From Lachnospiraceae bacterium (GTDB lineage: Bacteria; Bacillota; Clostridia; Lachnospirales; Lachnospiraceae), in assembly GCA_015057425.1 (NCBI GenBank), contig SVEL01000004.1, positions 124,001 to 188,000 of the forward strand: a stretch of 64,000 nucleotides of DNA, in the 5' to 3' direction. Positions 7,928 through 19,227 of the stretch are shown here, piece by piece. The first letter of the stretch is position 1. Each line of letters begins with the position of its first letter. The notes beneath the pieces were generated by a model. That model did no database searches and was not told the origin of the DNA. It saw only the letters and a list, made by a program, of their open reading frames with translations. A program made the position numbers and the translations under genes.

Positions 7928-9805
7928 CTATGCGTCTCCGTTTTCTTCTATTCTTCTGTTCTGGAAATAAACAAACCTGTCAAGAGCATCAAGAATATCC
8001 GCAAATGTTTCCCGCGGTGCTGCATCTATATACTTCTGCAATATTTCTCTCTCGTTTTCTCTCTTATACTTTCCGTAATATATATCGAAAAGATTATGGC
8101 CTCTGACATATGTTTTGATTAATTCCATATTGTCCTTAACATCCTGTTTTGTATGAATTCTGACATTTTTGGTTCTGACAAGCCTCTTCATACTCGGAAC
8201 TTTTTTCAGATATTCATTATACTTTTTAAGGAATATCTCATAAAACTCTTCTTCATTTCGCAGTACACCTATCTCAGTCATTACTTTAGGGTCAAGGAAA
8301 TAATTTTCAAAAGAATAGTACTTAAGTATAAGTACATTTCGCGGTGTTACACGCGGAATTTTACCCACTTCTTCCTTACTTCGCTGCTCATAATAACTGC
8401 ATAACTGCTTTACAAGATGCTTCGGATTTTTTCCATCACTGTCTCTTATCATCAGAAACTGATCCTTAAGATACAGCTTATTTATATATTTTAAATTAGC
8501 ATAAGTTTTAATATTTGTACAGCTATTTGTTTCGATAACGGAAATTCTCTGCAAATCTCCGTTTTCATCTCTTATCTCAGAATAATACTTCTCCAAAAGC
8601 ATCGGAAGGCGGTATCCGTCCTGCTTTCCTTCAACGATAAATACAAAGCTGACATTCATAAGGTCGTTGGCAGTATAGCCAAGGTCATCAAGAATATCAT
8701 CTATATCAACATTCTCTAACACCTTTGTCGTGTACTCTTCATCAAGTACCACCTGCTTAATCTGACGTGATGAAAAGTTAAATATCATATTTGGAGAATA
8801 TGTTGAAAAGATTATCTGATTCTTATTGGAAAGCTTATACAATATCTCACTGGCATTTTTTTGAAGCTGCGGATGAAGATAAATTTCCGGGTCGTCAATT
8901 ATAATAATACTTGGAACCTTATTTTTTTCGTTCATATAAGCCTGCAGCAACGAAAGCATATATATGCTTTTTGTTCCGGCACTAAATGTTCTCAGGTTTC
9001 CTTTTATATTTCTGTCTTTATTATAGACAATTGTATTTACTTTATATAATTTATTGACATCTATATCTATCTCATAGCGTACCTGCTCTGACATTTCGCC
9101 ATTTTCCCTGAGGCACTTGTTAACCGAATCTGCAAATTCTCCCAAATTGACACTAAAAAGTCTGTGTTCCATAAGACGCGCAAGTTCGCCTGTAGTAAGT
9201 TCGGACGGTTTCTTCTTATCAAGCTCACTGATGCACTTAAAACACTGTTTACATTCCTTTGCCATATCGCAAAGGCAACGTTTGCTCATAGCCGCACCAT
9301 TCATATCAGTTCCCTGAAGATTCAACAAATCGTCCTGAAATTCATACAATTCTCTACTGTGGTCTATATAATATATCTTTGGAAAGATTTCCTTTATAAA
9401 CAGATTATTGGTTCCCGAGCCATCATCATATGTTACTTTTCCATCAGGCTCCATTCTGAATTCAAATTCAATCTTATCGTCTTTGTAGCTTGCAAAGGCT
9501 TTGTTAAATTCCTGAAGCCACAATTCATAATCTCTCTCATCTGAAACAAATCCATTTTCATAGAGCATCTGAAGGTCCTCTTCCGGGTCAATGTCAAGCA
9601 TCATCCCGACTACTATAGGCTCATCAAAATTCCCAAAATTTCTTTTAGTTATAGTATAGTCTCCTGCCACTGCCCTTATTGCATCAATAATAGAACTTTT
9701 ACCTGTATTGTTCTTACCTACAAGAATACAGGCATCATCTATCTCATTTATCTCGAGACTTTTAATGGATTTGAAATTTTGAATATACATCGATGAAATT
9801 TTCAT
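7928..9805 (-). CDS. OLD-family ATPase with TOPRIM nuclease domain
   Basis: This 625-residue protein has an N-terminal ABC/SMC-type ATPase: Walker A GKNNTGKSS at about 32-40, signature FSAGTKSIYML at about 273, and Walker B IIIIDDPEIYLHP at about 300. A TOPRIM domain follows, with FIVEGKQD at about 397 and MIRDSDGK at about 455, which hold the acidic metal ligands. OLD proteins are DNA nucleases, some of them in phage defence. An unusual five-Cys cluster (C-x-C-x6-C-x2-C-x2-C) interrupts the ATPase domain at about residues 176-190. No UvrD-type helicase partner (as in Gabija) is next to it. Its stop touches the start of the kinase gene, so the two are translationally coupled. Confidence 0.88.
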   Translation of the reverse strand: MKISSMYIQNFKSIKSLEINEIDDACILVGKNNTGKSSIIDAIRAVAGDYTITKRNFGNFDEPIVVGMMLDIDPEEDLQMLYENGFVSDERDYELWLQEFNKAFASYKDDKIEFEFRMEPDGKVTYDDGSGTNNLFIKEIFPKIYYIDHSRELYEFQDDLLNLQGTDMNGAAMSKRCLCDMAKECKQCFKCISELDKKKPSELTTGELARLMEHRLFSVNLGEFADSVNKCLRENGEMSEQVRYEIDIDVNKLYKVNTIVYNKDRNIKGNLRTFSAGTKSIYMLSLLQAYMNEKNKVPSIIIIDDPEIYLHPQLQKNASEILYKLSNKNQIIFSTYSPNMIFNFSSRQIKQVVLDEEYTTKVLENVDIDDILDDLGYTANDLMNVSFVFIVEGKQDGYRLPMLLEKYYSEIRDENGDLQRISVIETNSCTNIKTYANLKYINKLYLKDQFLMIRDSDGKNPKHLVKQLCSYYEQRSKEEVGKIPRVTPRNVLILKYYSFENYFLDPKVMTEIGVLRNEEEFYEIFLKKYNEYLKKVPSMKRLVRTKNVRIHTKQDVKDNMELIKTYVRGHNLFDIYYGKYKRENEREILQKYIDAAPRETFADILDALDRFVYFQNRRIEENGDA

Positions 9806-9824
9806 ATACCCTCCATATCACAAC

Positions 9825-9852
9825 AAAAAGCCTTATTTATAATAAGACTTTT
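9825..9852 (-). terminator. Intrinsic terminator after the flavin reductase gene
   Basis: On the minus strand, GTCTTATT and AATAAGGC pair (one G-T pair) around ATA and are followed by TTTTT. It separates the flavin reductase from the OLD operon. Confidence 0.75.
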
Positions 9853-9864
9853 ATCTGTTACCTG

Positions 9865-10425
9865 CTATTTTTTAACACTATACCCAAACTTACCGATTTT
9901 TTCGCCAAGAAGATAATATTCGCCGTGTGAATATGCCACAAGGCCTGTAGAATTTAACATAAACTTACCATTTTCATCCATATATCTGTCATCAATATTT
10001 ACAGATACTATTTCTGCAATAAACATATCATGACTTCCCAGTTTCACTATATCCTTAACTTTGCACTCTATATTGACAGGACTTTCCTCTATACCCGGCG
10101 CATCTATTTCCTTTGATGCACATGGAGTAAGATTCATTTCCTTAAACTTGTCAACATCGCGTCCCGACTTAACGCCACAATAATCTGTAGCGTATGTCAG
10201 CTCCTTTGTTGTCAGGTTAACAACAAACTCACCTGTCTCCCTGATAATGTCATATGAATATCTCTCCGGACGAACTGATATAGACAGCATCGCCGGTGAT
10301 GAACATATACTTCCGCACCATGCAACAGTAATTATATTGGGTGTCTCACCTTTTCTGCCGCAACTAACCATTACTGCCGGAACAGGATATAACATATTAC
10401 CCGGTTTCCAATATTCTCTTCCCAT
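9865..10425 (-). CDS. Flavin reductase-like FMN-binding protein (flavoredoxin type)
   Basis: The 186 residues match the small flavin reductase / flavoredoxin family, which binds FMN in a split-barrel fold and shuttles electrons in the cytoplasm. Recognisable segments are the N-terminal PVPAVMVSCG, NIITVAWCGSICSSPAM and SVRPERYSYDII, which form the FMN site in relatives, and EFVVNLTT. The partner is unknown. An AAAGGAG site lies nine bases before the ATG. It is followed by a terminator and appears to be the last gene of a two-gene unit with the envelope protein upstream. Confidence 0.85.
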   Translation of the reverse strand: MGREYWKPGNMLYPVPAVMVSCGRKGETPNIITVAWCGSICSSPAMLSISVRPERYSYDIIRETGEFVVNLTTKELTYATDYCGVKSGRDVDKFKEMNLTPCASKEIDAPGIEESPVNIECKVKDIVKLGSHDMFIAEIVSVNIDDRYMDENGKFMLNSTGLVAYSHGEYYLLGEKIGKFGYSVKK

Positions 10426-10453
10426 AGCTTAATCTCCTTTGGAATTAATTTTC

Positions 10454-11644
10454 TTAATCTTCCTCTTCTGCAGGAGGATTATAATTAAAGCACTTTAAAT
10501 CTATTTCGTTAATTATCCAATTTTCACCGGACAATTTATATACAACTCTCACTGATGAAGTAGCATTTCCTTCATAAGAGCCTCTTACACCGTTTATCAT
10601 TGTTCTTCCTGTCTTTGCCGTATATGAGCATGCAAAATCCAGTCTCATCTCAACTGTATCCGGATATACGTATCCAAATCTATAAGTGGTATACGAATCA
10701 ATACTCATACTTTTAAGTGTAGCTCCATTTTCCTGATTAATGTCATTATACAAGTCATCATAGCATTGTTTAAGTATTTGGGTGCCGTCTTCCGTATCAC
10801 CAAAGTACTTTTTCAAATCATCAATACCTTTTTCACTTAAAGCATTGCTGTATAAGCCAAACACAACCGTATTGGTTACATCCTTAACATAATCAATATC
10901 CTCCGGCTTCATATCAAAGTCATCTATTGATACAGAATATGTAAATCCACTTTCATCTATGTATTCTGTCTTGGAAAATGCATCTATATACACTGTAGAC
11001 ACTCCAAAATCATGTTCTCCTCTGAAAATACGGTTAACCACATAATAATCAGTTCCATTTTCTGTCTTTGCAAGATACGGTGACGCATCCTTTGAATCAA
11101 ATGTAACCGAAACTCCTGCCGGCACCTCTATCTTACAGTCTCCTATAACAAAACCTTCGCCGTCAACTTTCCATGTACTGAAAAATCTGTACACTTTTTC
11201 TTTCTGTTTCTTAAGCTTTACGGTGTAAGTTTTCTTTGTGCTTGTCTCTTCATCAGTGTACTGAATATCAACATATGCGTAATTACCATTTTTCTTTTTT
11301 AGCTTAACATCTGCGTCAGAAAACTCACCATATATGGCTTCGGACTCTATCATACGTTCAAAGTTTTCATAATTAATATGTTCACTTTCTCTGATATCAA
11401 GGGAACTGTACACTGTCTGCCAGTCCTCGTTAAGATATGCATCAAAATACTCAATAGCATATTTTTCCACACTACCTGCATATTCCCCTATAGCAATAAA
11501 TACACCGATAGCACCGGCTACAGCAAACATAGCCAGTGTCACCAGTGTATCTAATATCAATGAAATCCATTTATTTTTACGAATTGCTTTTCTTGTCTTC
11601 TTAAAAAAACCGTCTATTTTGTTAAATATTTCTTTTACCTTCAT
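10454..11644 (-). CDS. Membrane-anchored envelope protein of unknown function
   Basis: I do not recognise a named family with confidence. The 396 residues have a basic cytoplasmic N-terminus, one membrane segment at about 28-52, and a large outside region rich in short beta strands. The region after the membrane segment (AIEYFDAYLNEDWQTVYSSL) looks like an NTF2-like domain, and KIEVPAGVSVTFDSK resembles the PEGA/TcaA-type domains of Gram-positive envelope proteins; both are suggestions only. The C-terminus is acidic. A well-formed promoter lies upstream, so it has its own transcription start after the GH30 gene. Confidence 0.7.
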   Translation of the reverse strand: MKVKEIFNKIDGFFKKTRKAIRKNKWISLILDTLVTLAMFAVAGAIGVFIAIGEYAGSVEKYAIEYFDAYLNEDWQTVYSSLDIRESEHINYENFERMIESEAIYGEFSDADVKLKKKNGNYAYVDIQYTDEETSTKKTYTVKLKKQKEKVYRFFSTWKVDGEGFVIGDCKIEVPAGVSVTFDSKDASPYLAKTENGTDYYVVNRIFRGEHDFGVSTVYIDAFSKTEYIDESGFTYSVSIDDFDMKPEDIDYVKDVTNTVVFGLYSNALSEKGIDDLKKYFGDTEDGTQILKQCYDDLYNDINQENGATLKSMSIDSYTTYRFGYVYPDTVEMRLDFACSYTAKTGRTMINGVRGSYEGNATSSVRVVYKLSGENWIINEIDLKCFNYNPPAEEED

Positions 11645-11681
11645 ATAATTTATCCTGCCACTTCCTAAAATTATATGAAAT

Positions 11682-11710
11682 ATTATAATGCTTTAGAGCC
11701 ATATAATCAA
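11682..11710 (-). promoter_or_regulatory. SigmaA-type promoter for the envelope protein gene
   Basis: On the minus strand, TTGATT (11705-11710) and TATAAT (11682-11687) are separated by 17 bases, about 40 bases before the start codon of the 10454-11644 gene. Confidence 0.65.
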
Positions 11711-11725
11711 GAGACAACCTGACAA

Positions 11726-13267
11726 TTATTTTGAAACAACCAATGTATTTACAGACTGACCTGACAGGTAAATATATCCGTCTTCGTATCTTTCTGATGT
11801 AATTTCTTCAAGATTGTGTGTTTCATCTGTTACATACAGCTTGAAGTTTTCACCTAAATTAAGGTCTGAAACTTTATACTTAACAGGTGCAGAGCTTGTA
11901 TTTGTCATGACAACAACAACCTGATCCTCTGTTCCGTTATTTCCTGTAAATGCACTTATTTCAAGGCTTGTTCCTGTCGAATCAGCCTCCACCCTCTGGT
12001 AGCCTGTCAAAACAAACTTACTAAAGTTGCCCATTGCCCACAAACGTTTAGGCACAACCACTACTTCATTTGCAGTAGTTACATAGATAAGACCGTCTCT
12101 GTAATTATAGCATGAAACTGCAATCCAATACTGCCATGATACTACATCAAGAACAGTAAGGTCGTCATTGATTTCTTTTGCAAGATTAACTGCAGAATCC
12201 ATAGTATAATCTGTTCCATTGACCATCTCACACCATTCACTTGTTCTGAGAACCATGTCTTCATAACCTTTGCCGGTAAGCCAACTCTTAAACTTTGTCT
12301 TAGCTGCTTTATCTGACCAATATGAATGACAATCAAGTGATGTAAAGTAATTTGCAAGAACTTCATCTGCAAATATTGCTTCCATGTATTTATAGTTTGT
12401 ATTGCCCCATTCACCACTTTCAGGTGCTGAAAGTTCTACGCCGGCAAGTGTCGGTCTCTTCTCTAATTCTTCGATGAATACTTTAAGGAAATCAACAACT
12501 TCCTGTGGTTCAAAGTGGCATCCTTCCTGTCCGGATGTCCAATCCCACTGTGGCTCATTTAACGGAGATATAAACTTGATAGGCAATCCTTCTTCTACAA
12601 AATGTTCCACAACATCAAGGAAATAATTTGAATATGCAGCGTAATTTTCCGGTGCAAGATTTGACTTAGATGCTGCATTGGCATCACCATGAGCCTTTCC
12701 TGATATAGTAAATCTTTCAAGAGGACTGTTGGCAAACATTACCACTTCTGTTGCTCCAAGTTCAACAGCTCTGTTCATAAACCACACTGCATTGGCATCT
12801 TTAGTAAAGTCATAAACACCCGGTGCTGTTTCAAAGCTTTCTGCTCTTCTCCATTTGTCACCAATATCACAGTTTCCTGAATCTGCACTTCCTCCGCCTA
12901 CATTATATCTGTATGTATTAAGTCCGATTCCGTTTTCTCTGTCAAAAAGTAACTGCGCTATCCATTCACGGGTTTCAAGACCGTTCTTTTGAATCTTTGT
13001 CCAACCTCCTACATTCTGACTCCACCATGCACCGCTGGCACCAAAGCCTTCAATGGTCTGATGAACATTATTTAAGTCTATGGACACTTTTATTTCTCTT
13101 GCCTTTTCCTTCAACTTTACGTTCTCCTTTTCTTCCTTACTAAGTGTTGTTTCCTTCGGCTTTTCTTCACCCTTAGAACATCCTGAAAGTAAAACTGTCG
13201 AAAAAACAGACATACACATAACCCCTATCATAGCTATTGCTAACGCTCTTTTTCTAAAACCTGCCAT
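11726..13267 (-). CDS. Secreted GH30 glycoside hydrolase lipoprotein
   Basis: This is a surface glycosidase. The ATG at 13267 follows GAGG; the longer frame begins with a TTG and has no better site. A lipoprotein signal ends at LLSGC, followed by a charged linker. The catalytic barrel carries FISPLNEPQWDW (acid/base Glu, about residue 240) and VLRTSEWCEM (nucleophile Glu, about residue 340), as expected for GH30. A beta-sandwich follows at the C-terminus. GH30 includes xylanases, beta-1,6-galactanases and glucanases. The GH43 neighbour and the arabinose genes make a type II arabinogalactan or arabinoxylan side chain the likely target (inference). Confidence 0.85.
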   Translation of the reverse strand: MAGFRKRALAIAMIGVMCMSVFSTVLLSGCSKGEEKPKETTLSKEEKENVKLKEKAREIKVSIDLNNVHQTIEGFGASGAWWSQNVGGWTKIQKNGLETREWIAQLLFDRENGIGLNTYRYNVGGGSADSGNCDIGDKWRRAESFETAPGVYDFTKDANAVWFMNRAVELGATEVVMFANSPLERFTISGKAHGDANAASKSNLAPENYAAYSNYFLDVVEHFVEEGLPIKFISPLNEPQWDWTSGQEGCHFEPQEVVDFLKVFIEELEKRPTLAGVELSAPESGEWGNTNYKYMEAIFADEVLANYFTSLDCHSYWSDKAAKTKFKSWLTGKGYEDMVLRTSEWCEMVNGTDYTMDSAVNLAKEINDDLTVLDVVSWQYWIAVSCYNYRDGLIYVTTANEVVVVPKRLWAMGNFSKFVLTGYQRVEADSTGTSLEISAFTGNNGTEDQVVVVMTNTSSAPVKYKVSDLNLGENFKLYVTDETHNLEEITSERYEDGYIYLSGQSVNTLVVSK

Positions 13268-13291
13268 AATTTTTACCTCACACAATACTTA

Positions 13292-16146
<2,855 letters not shown>

Positions 16147-16190
16147 TCACACCATCCTTTACCTTTTATTTCACTCTTACTTATTAATTC

Positions 16191-16237
16191 TATTTTACTA
16201 AACTTCCGCCCCATTGTCTATATATTTTACTAAACTT
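16191..16237. promoter_or_regulatory. Paired LacI-type operators
   Basis: The 15-base sequence TATTTTACTAAACTT occurs twice in direct orientation (16191-16205 and 16223-16237), 32 bases apart, about three helical turns. Each copy contains the palindrome TTTACTAAA. One copy overlaps the -10 element of lacI; the other lies just upstream of its -35 and about 35 bases from the divergent promoter of the sigma-like gene. Confidence 0.6.
16192..16220 (-). promoter_or_regulatory. Promoter of the lacI-GH43-GH30 operon
   Basis: On the minus strand, TAGACA (16215-16220) and TAAAAT (16192-16197) are separated by 17 bases. The -10 element overlaps a TTTACTAAA palindrome, so a repressor bound there would block transcription. 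Confidence 0.6.
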
Positions 16238-16266
16238 TATTTTTGTTTACTTGAAGTTGTTTCCGG

Positions 16267-16295
16267 TTGACTAACTTTTAATGGTCTCATATAAT
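16267..16295 (+). promoter_or_regulatory. SigmaA-type promoter of the sigma-like gene
   Basis: TTGACT (16267-16272) and TATAAT (16290-16295) are 17 bases apart, and transcription would start about 20 bases before the strong ribosome binding site CAGGAGG. Confidence 0.8.
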
Positions 16296-16323
16296 ATAAG
16301 CAGTTCTTTTCAGGAGGATTAAT

Positions 16324-17088
16324 ATGAAGAAAATTGATTTTAATACAGCATTGTCTGCGCTTATGGAATTAGCCATTTCTCAGGGCAATTCCCTTACAGA
16401 TAAACAGATAAAAGAGACTTTTGACGGGATTTTAGAAGATGATTCCCTTTATTCTCACATTTATGAATACTTAAAACAGCGAAATGTAACTGTTACAGAC
16501 AAAGACATTGCCGAGCCTAAGGTACAGCCTGTTACATCAGACAAGCCAAAAACCGAGCTTACGGAAGAAGACGTTTTTTATAATATGTATATAAAAGATA
16601 TTTCAAAAATCAGAAGCAAAAATGAGAAACAGATTGCAACACTTCTCGAAAAGTGTATGTCCGGTGATAAAGACGCAAGAAACTCTCTCGTAGAGCATCA
16701 TTTGAAATTGGTTGTTACAATTTCAGAACAGTTTGAAGGAAAAGGTGTACGTACTTCCGACCTGATTCAGGAAGGTAATCTTGCCCTCATTTATTCCATC
16801 GATTCATACAACGGACAGGACAATTTCAGCAGATATCTTATATCTAACATTTCCCACGCAATGCAAAATGCCATCGACGAAGAAAATGGTTCTGCCCAAA
16901 TCGCCAACCATCTTGTTGAAAGGGTAAATGCATTAAGTGATGCTACTACAGACCTTGTAGAGAAACTTGGTCGCGAAGCAACTATCGAGGAAATTTGCGA
17001 GTATATGTCTCTCCCTGAAGATGAAATACGCGCCGCAATGAAAATATCATTGGACGCGCTTACTATTGAAGAAAATAATATTAATTAA
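16324..17088 (+). CDS. Sigma-70-like protein lacking region 4
   Basis: The 254 residues have an N-terminal part of about 75 residues that may resemble sigma region 1.1, then a region 2-like core (NSLVEHHLKLVVTISEQF, SDLIQEGNLALIYSIDSY, FSRYLISNISHAM) and a region 3-like helix-turn-helix (EATIEEICEYMSLPEDEI). The protein ends there: region 4, which contacts the -35 element and the RNA polymerase flap, is absent, and no remnant follows the stop. The tryptophans of the promoter-melting region 2.3 are also missing. It may act as a regulator that competes with or modifies sigma factors. It overlaps the convergent gene by eight bases. Confidence 0.8.
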   Translation: MKKIDFNTALSALMELAISQGNSLTDKQIKETFDGILEDDSLYSHIYEYLKQRNVTVTDKDIAEPKVQPVTSDKPKTELTEEDVFYNMYIKDISKIRSKNEKQIATLLEKCMSGDKDARNSLVEHHLKLVVTISEQFEGKGVRTSDLIQEGNLALIYSIDSYNGQDNFSRYLISNISHAMQNAIDEENGSAQIANHLVERVNALSDATTDLVEKLGREATIEEICEYMSLPEDEIRAAMKISLDALTIEENNIN

Positions 17089-17743
17089 TAATTTCTATCA
17101 TAGGAATAGGTTTTTTCCTAATAAGTGTATAAAGGCATACCGTTCTGGCAAAGCCTAATGTTACTGTAGCATCAAGAACTGTCAGAACTATTGCCAATAC
17201 ATTGTTTTTCTTTTTATCTTCTTTGAATATATCAAGTATATCTTTTAAATATTGGTATTCTATAATCGCACAACAAATATTTGGAAGTAGATTGATAATC
17301 CACATCACTGCACTTAACAGCTGTCCAAGACCCGGAATAATGTTGATAACTATTGCTATTACCTTTATAAGCGATGAGCCGAATACCTCAAGACCTATAT
17401 ATATCCAGAATGATATCGGTCTGCTAAGCTTCAGTCTGTCACCAAACAGTTTCAACTCCTCCATACCCGGTATATCCGAAATAACATAAAGTCTAAAATA
17501 TCTTCCGAGTATCGGAATCCATGCAAGCCATGCTGACTTTCTTCCCGTCTTTCTTGCTAATATGAATACAGGAATTGCTTCAAGTATAAATAAAATTAAG
17601 CTTATTACAAGAGAAACTATTACTCCGACAATAGCAATTGTAAGCAATATTCCCCATATACCCATTTGAGCTATGCCTTTAATATAAAACATACTTTCAA
17701 AAATATTTTCTAAATCGTTAGTTACCTGTTCTGTACCATCCAT
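17081..17743 (-). CDS. Multi-pass membrane protein of unknown function
   Basis: The 220 residues have about five hydrophobic stretches (near 27-60, 108-130, 133-160 and toward the C-terminus) and a soluble segment with FILARKTGRKSAWLAWIPI, a pattern seen in small Firmicute integral membrane proteins sometimes labelled DUF5684. No catalytic motif is visible. The 3' end overlaps the convergent sigma-like gene by eight bases. It lies downstream of the CheX-like gene, separated by a GC-rich hairpin. Confidence 0.75.
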   Translation of the reverse strand: MDGTEQVTNDLENIFESMFYIKGIAQMGIWGILLTIAIVGVIVSLVISLILFILEAIPVFILARKTGRKSAWLAWIPILGRYFRLYVISDIPGMEELKLFGDRLKLSRPISFWIYIGLEVFGSSLIKVIAIVINIIPGLGQLLSAVMWIINLLPNICCAIIEYQYLKDILDIFKEDKKKNNVLAIVLTVLDATVTLGFARTVCLYTLIRKKPIPMIEIIN

Positions 17744-17816
17744 CTTAAATAGTATAATGAAACCTTTTCTTTCAAGCAGATTTCACATTTCCTTTCATAC
17801 TTGTTATAGTATAATA

Positions 17817-17834
17817 GGGCTGCCAAAACAGCCC
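17817..17834 (-). terminator. Hairpin after the CheX-like gene
   Basis: GGGCTG and CAGCCC form a short GC-rich stem 16 bases after the stop codon. The following sequence, TATTATAC, is only partly T-rich, so termination may be weak. Confidence 0.45.
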
Positions 17835-17849
17835 CATTACATTAATTGA

Positions 17850-18728
17850 CTATGCAATAATAAATTTAACTTCACCAAATGTAAATTTTATAGGGAATAC
17901 AATAGCTTCTACTTCGATATCTGTCTTTCCTTCAAATACTTCCGGTGGTGTAAGTGTAAGTTCTTCGTTTGATTCGCTTGAAACATTTACTGTAAATAAA
18001 CCATTATGAATGTTGATAAAGTCGCATGCTGCAGCTTCTATGTATTCCATCTCATCTACTGTAAACATCTCATCGCTGTATCTGTTAGCAAATTCAACCA
18101 TAGAATTTTCATCATCGAAGGCAACTGCCATATCCATCGAAAATGAACCCTTAACCTTCTGTGAAACTGACTTATACTTTACTGTAGCCTTTTCTAATAC
18201 CGGCTTAATCGGTGCGAAATCATCGCCTACAAATCTTACAAGGTTCTTAAGCAAAAGAACAACGTAATCTGTGTACATCTTTGAATCTTCGTAAGAAAAA
18301 TCACATAATTCCTTTACCATCTCTGCGGCTTTAAGGTCAGATGCTTCTTCACTTACTGAATCATCAATTTTGTATTTGCTCTTGTAATTACTAATAGCCT
18401 CTTCAAACTGGTCATTTGTCATAAAACCTTTATCTACAAGTGCCTGACCAAGTAAAAGATAACCTTTCTTTTGATTACCGAGCAATTCCTCTACCTGTGC
18501 TTCAGTTAAATAACCCATTTCTACAGCAATATCACCGATTCTCTTGTCCACTAACATCTGTCTTTCATGGACTTCTTCAACCTGTGCAGCTGTCATATAT
18601 CCTGCGTCAATTGCCAATACACCTAACTTAAGTCTGGTCTTACTCTTTATATGGATACCTTCAATAAGTTGTTCTGCAGTTACATATTGGTTATTTAATA
18701 AATAATTTCCAAAAAACTGTGTAAACAT
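17850..18728 (-). CDS. Two-domain protein: MshEN-like repeats plus CheX-like domain
   Basis: From the ATG at 18728 (AAAGGT eight bases upstream) it has 292 residues. The N-terminal 115 residues hold four copies of a short pattern like LGxxAxxxGYxTxxQVEE, as in the N-terminal domains of type II/IV secretion ATPases, which in some proteins bind cyclic di-GMP. The C-terminal part, from about 140, looks like a CheX/CheC-type domain (KGSFSMDMAVAF; DFINIHNGLF, where CheC-type phosphatases have their Asn and acidic residue). It is encoded 31 bases after a CheY-like receiver, so it may dephosphorylate or read that partner. No other chemotaxis genes are seen. Confidence 0.7.
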   Translation of the reverse strand: MFTQFFGNYLLNNQYVTAEQLIEGIHIKSKTRLKLGVLAIDAGYMTAAQVEEVHERQMLVDKRIGDIAVEMGYLTEAQVEELLGNQKKGYLLLGQALVDKGFMTNDQFEEAISNYKSKYKIDDSVSEEASDLKAAEMVKELCDFSYEDSKMYTDYVVLLLKNLVRFVGDDFAPIKPVLEKATVKYKSVSQKVKGSFSMDMAVAFDDENSMVEFANRYSDEMFTVDEMEYIEAAACDFINIHNGLFTVNVSSESNEELTLTPPEVFEGKTDIEVEAIVFPIKFTFGEVKFIIA

Positions 18729-18772
18729 ATATCCCATACCTTTCTCATGTTTTATAGTTTTTACACCTTTTA

Positions 18773-19141
18773 TTATGCAAGTTTATTAATTACATCTAAA
18801 AGGCTATCATTGCTAATTGGCTTCTGTAAAAAGTCCATCGCACCTGCTTTAAGAGCATCCTTAAGAAGAGCCTGTGTACCAACTGATGATGCCATAACGA
18901 TTTTTGCCTTTTCATCAAATGCAATAATATCCTTCACAGCGCCGATACCATCTTTCTTAGGCATTACGATGTCCATAAATACAACATCCGGTTTGTTCGC
19001 TTTGTATGTTTCAACAGCTGTTTCACCGTCAGCTGCTTCAAAAACTTCCTTGCAACCTGCGGCAACAAGAAAATCTTTCATTTTCTTACGTGATAAAATT
19101 GAATCATCACAAATAAGCACTTTTGTTTCTCCAATAACCAT
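18773..19141 (-). CDS. Stand-alone CheY-like response regulator receiver
   Basis: The 122 residues are a single receiver domain: acidic pair in ICDDS at 10-14, phospho-acceptor Asp in VVFMDIVMP around 57, switch Ser in MASSV around 84, and the Lys in LQKPIS around 106. No output domain is fused. AGGAGA lies upstream of the ATG. It pairs with the CheX-like gene downstream and follows the transketolase genes after an 86-base gap containing a hairpin. Confidence 0.92.
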   Translation of the reverse strand: MVIGETKVLICDDSILSRKKMKDFLVAAGCKEVFEAADGETAVETYKANKPDVVFMDIVMPKKDGIGAVKDIIAFDEKAKIVMASSVGTQALLKDALKAGAMDFLQKPISNDSLLDVINKLA

Positions 19142-19179
19142 GACTTTCCCTTTCTCCTATTTTATATTTAGACACGAAT

Positions 19180-19204
19180 GAGGTATGACAAATAATCATA
19201 CCTC
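19180..19204 (-). other. Intergenic hairpin between transketolase and cheY-like genes
   Basis: GAGGTATGA and TCATACCTC form a perfect 9-bp stem with a seven-base loop. There is no T-tract, so it may be a processing or stability element or a weak terminator. Confidence 0.4.
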
Positions 19205-19227
19205 TATTCTAAACATTTGTCCTTATT

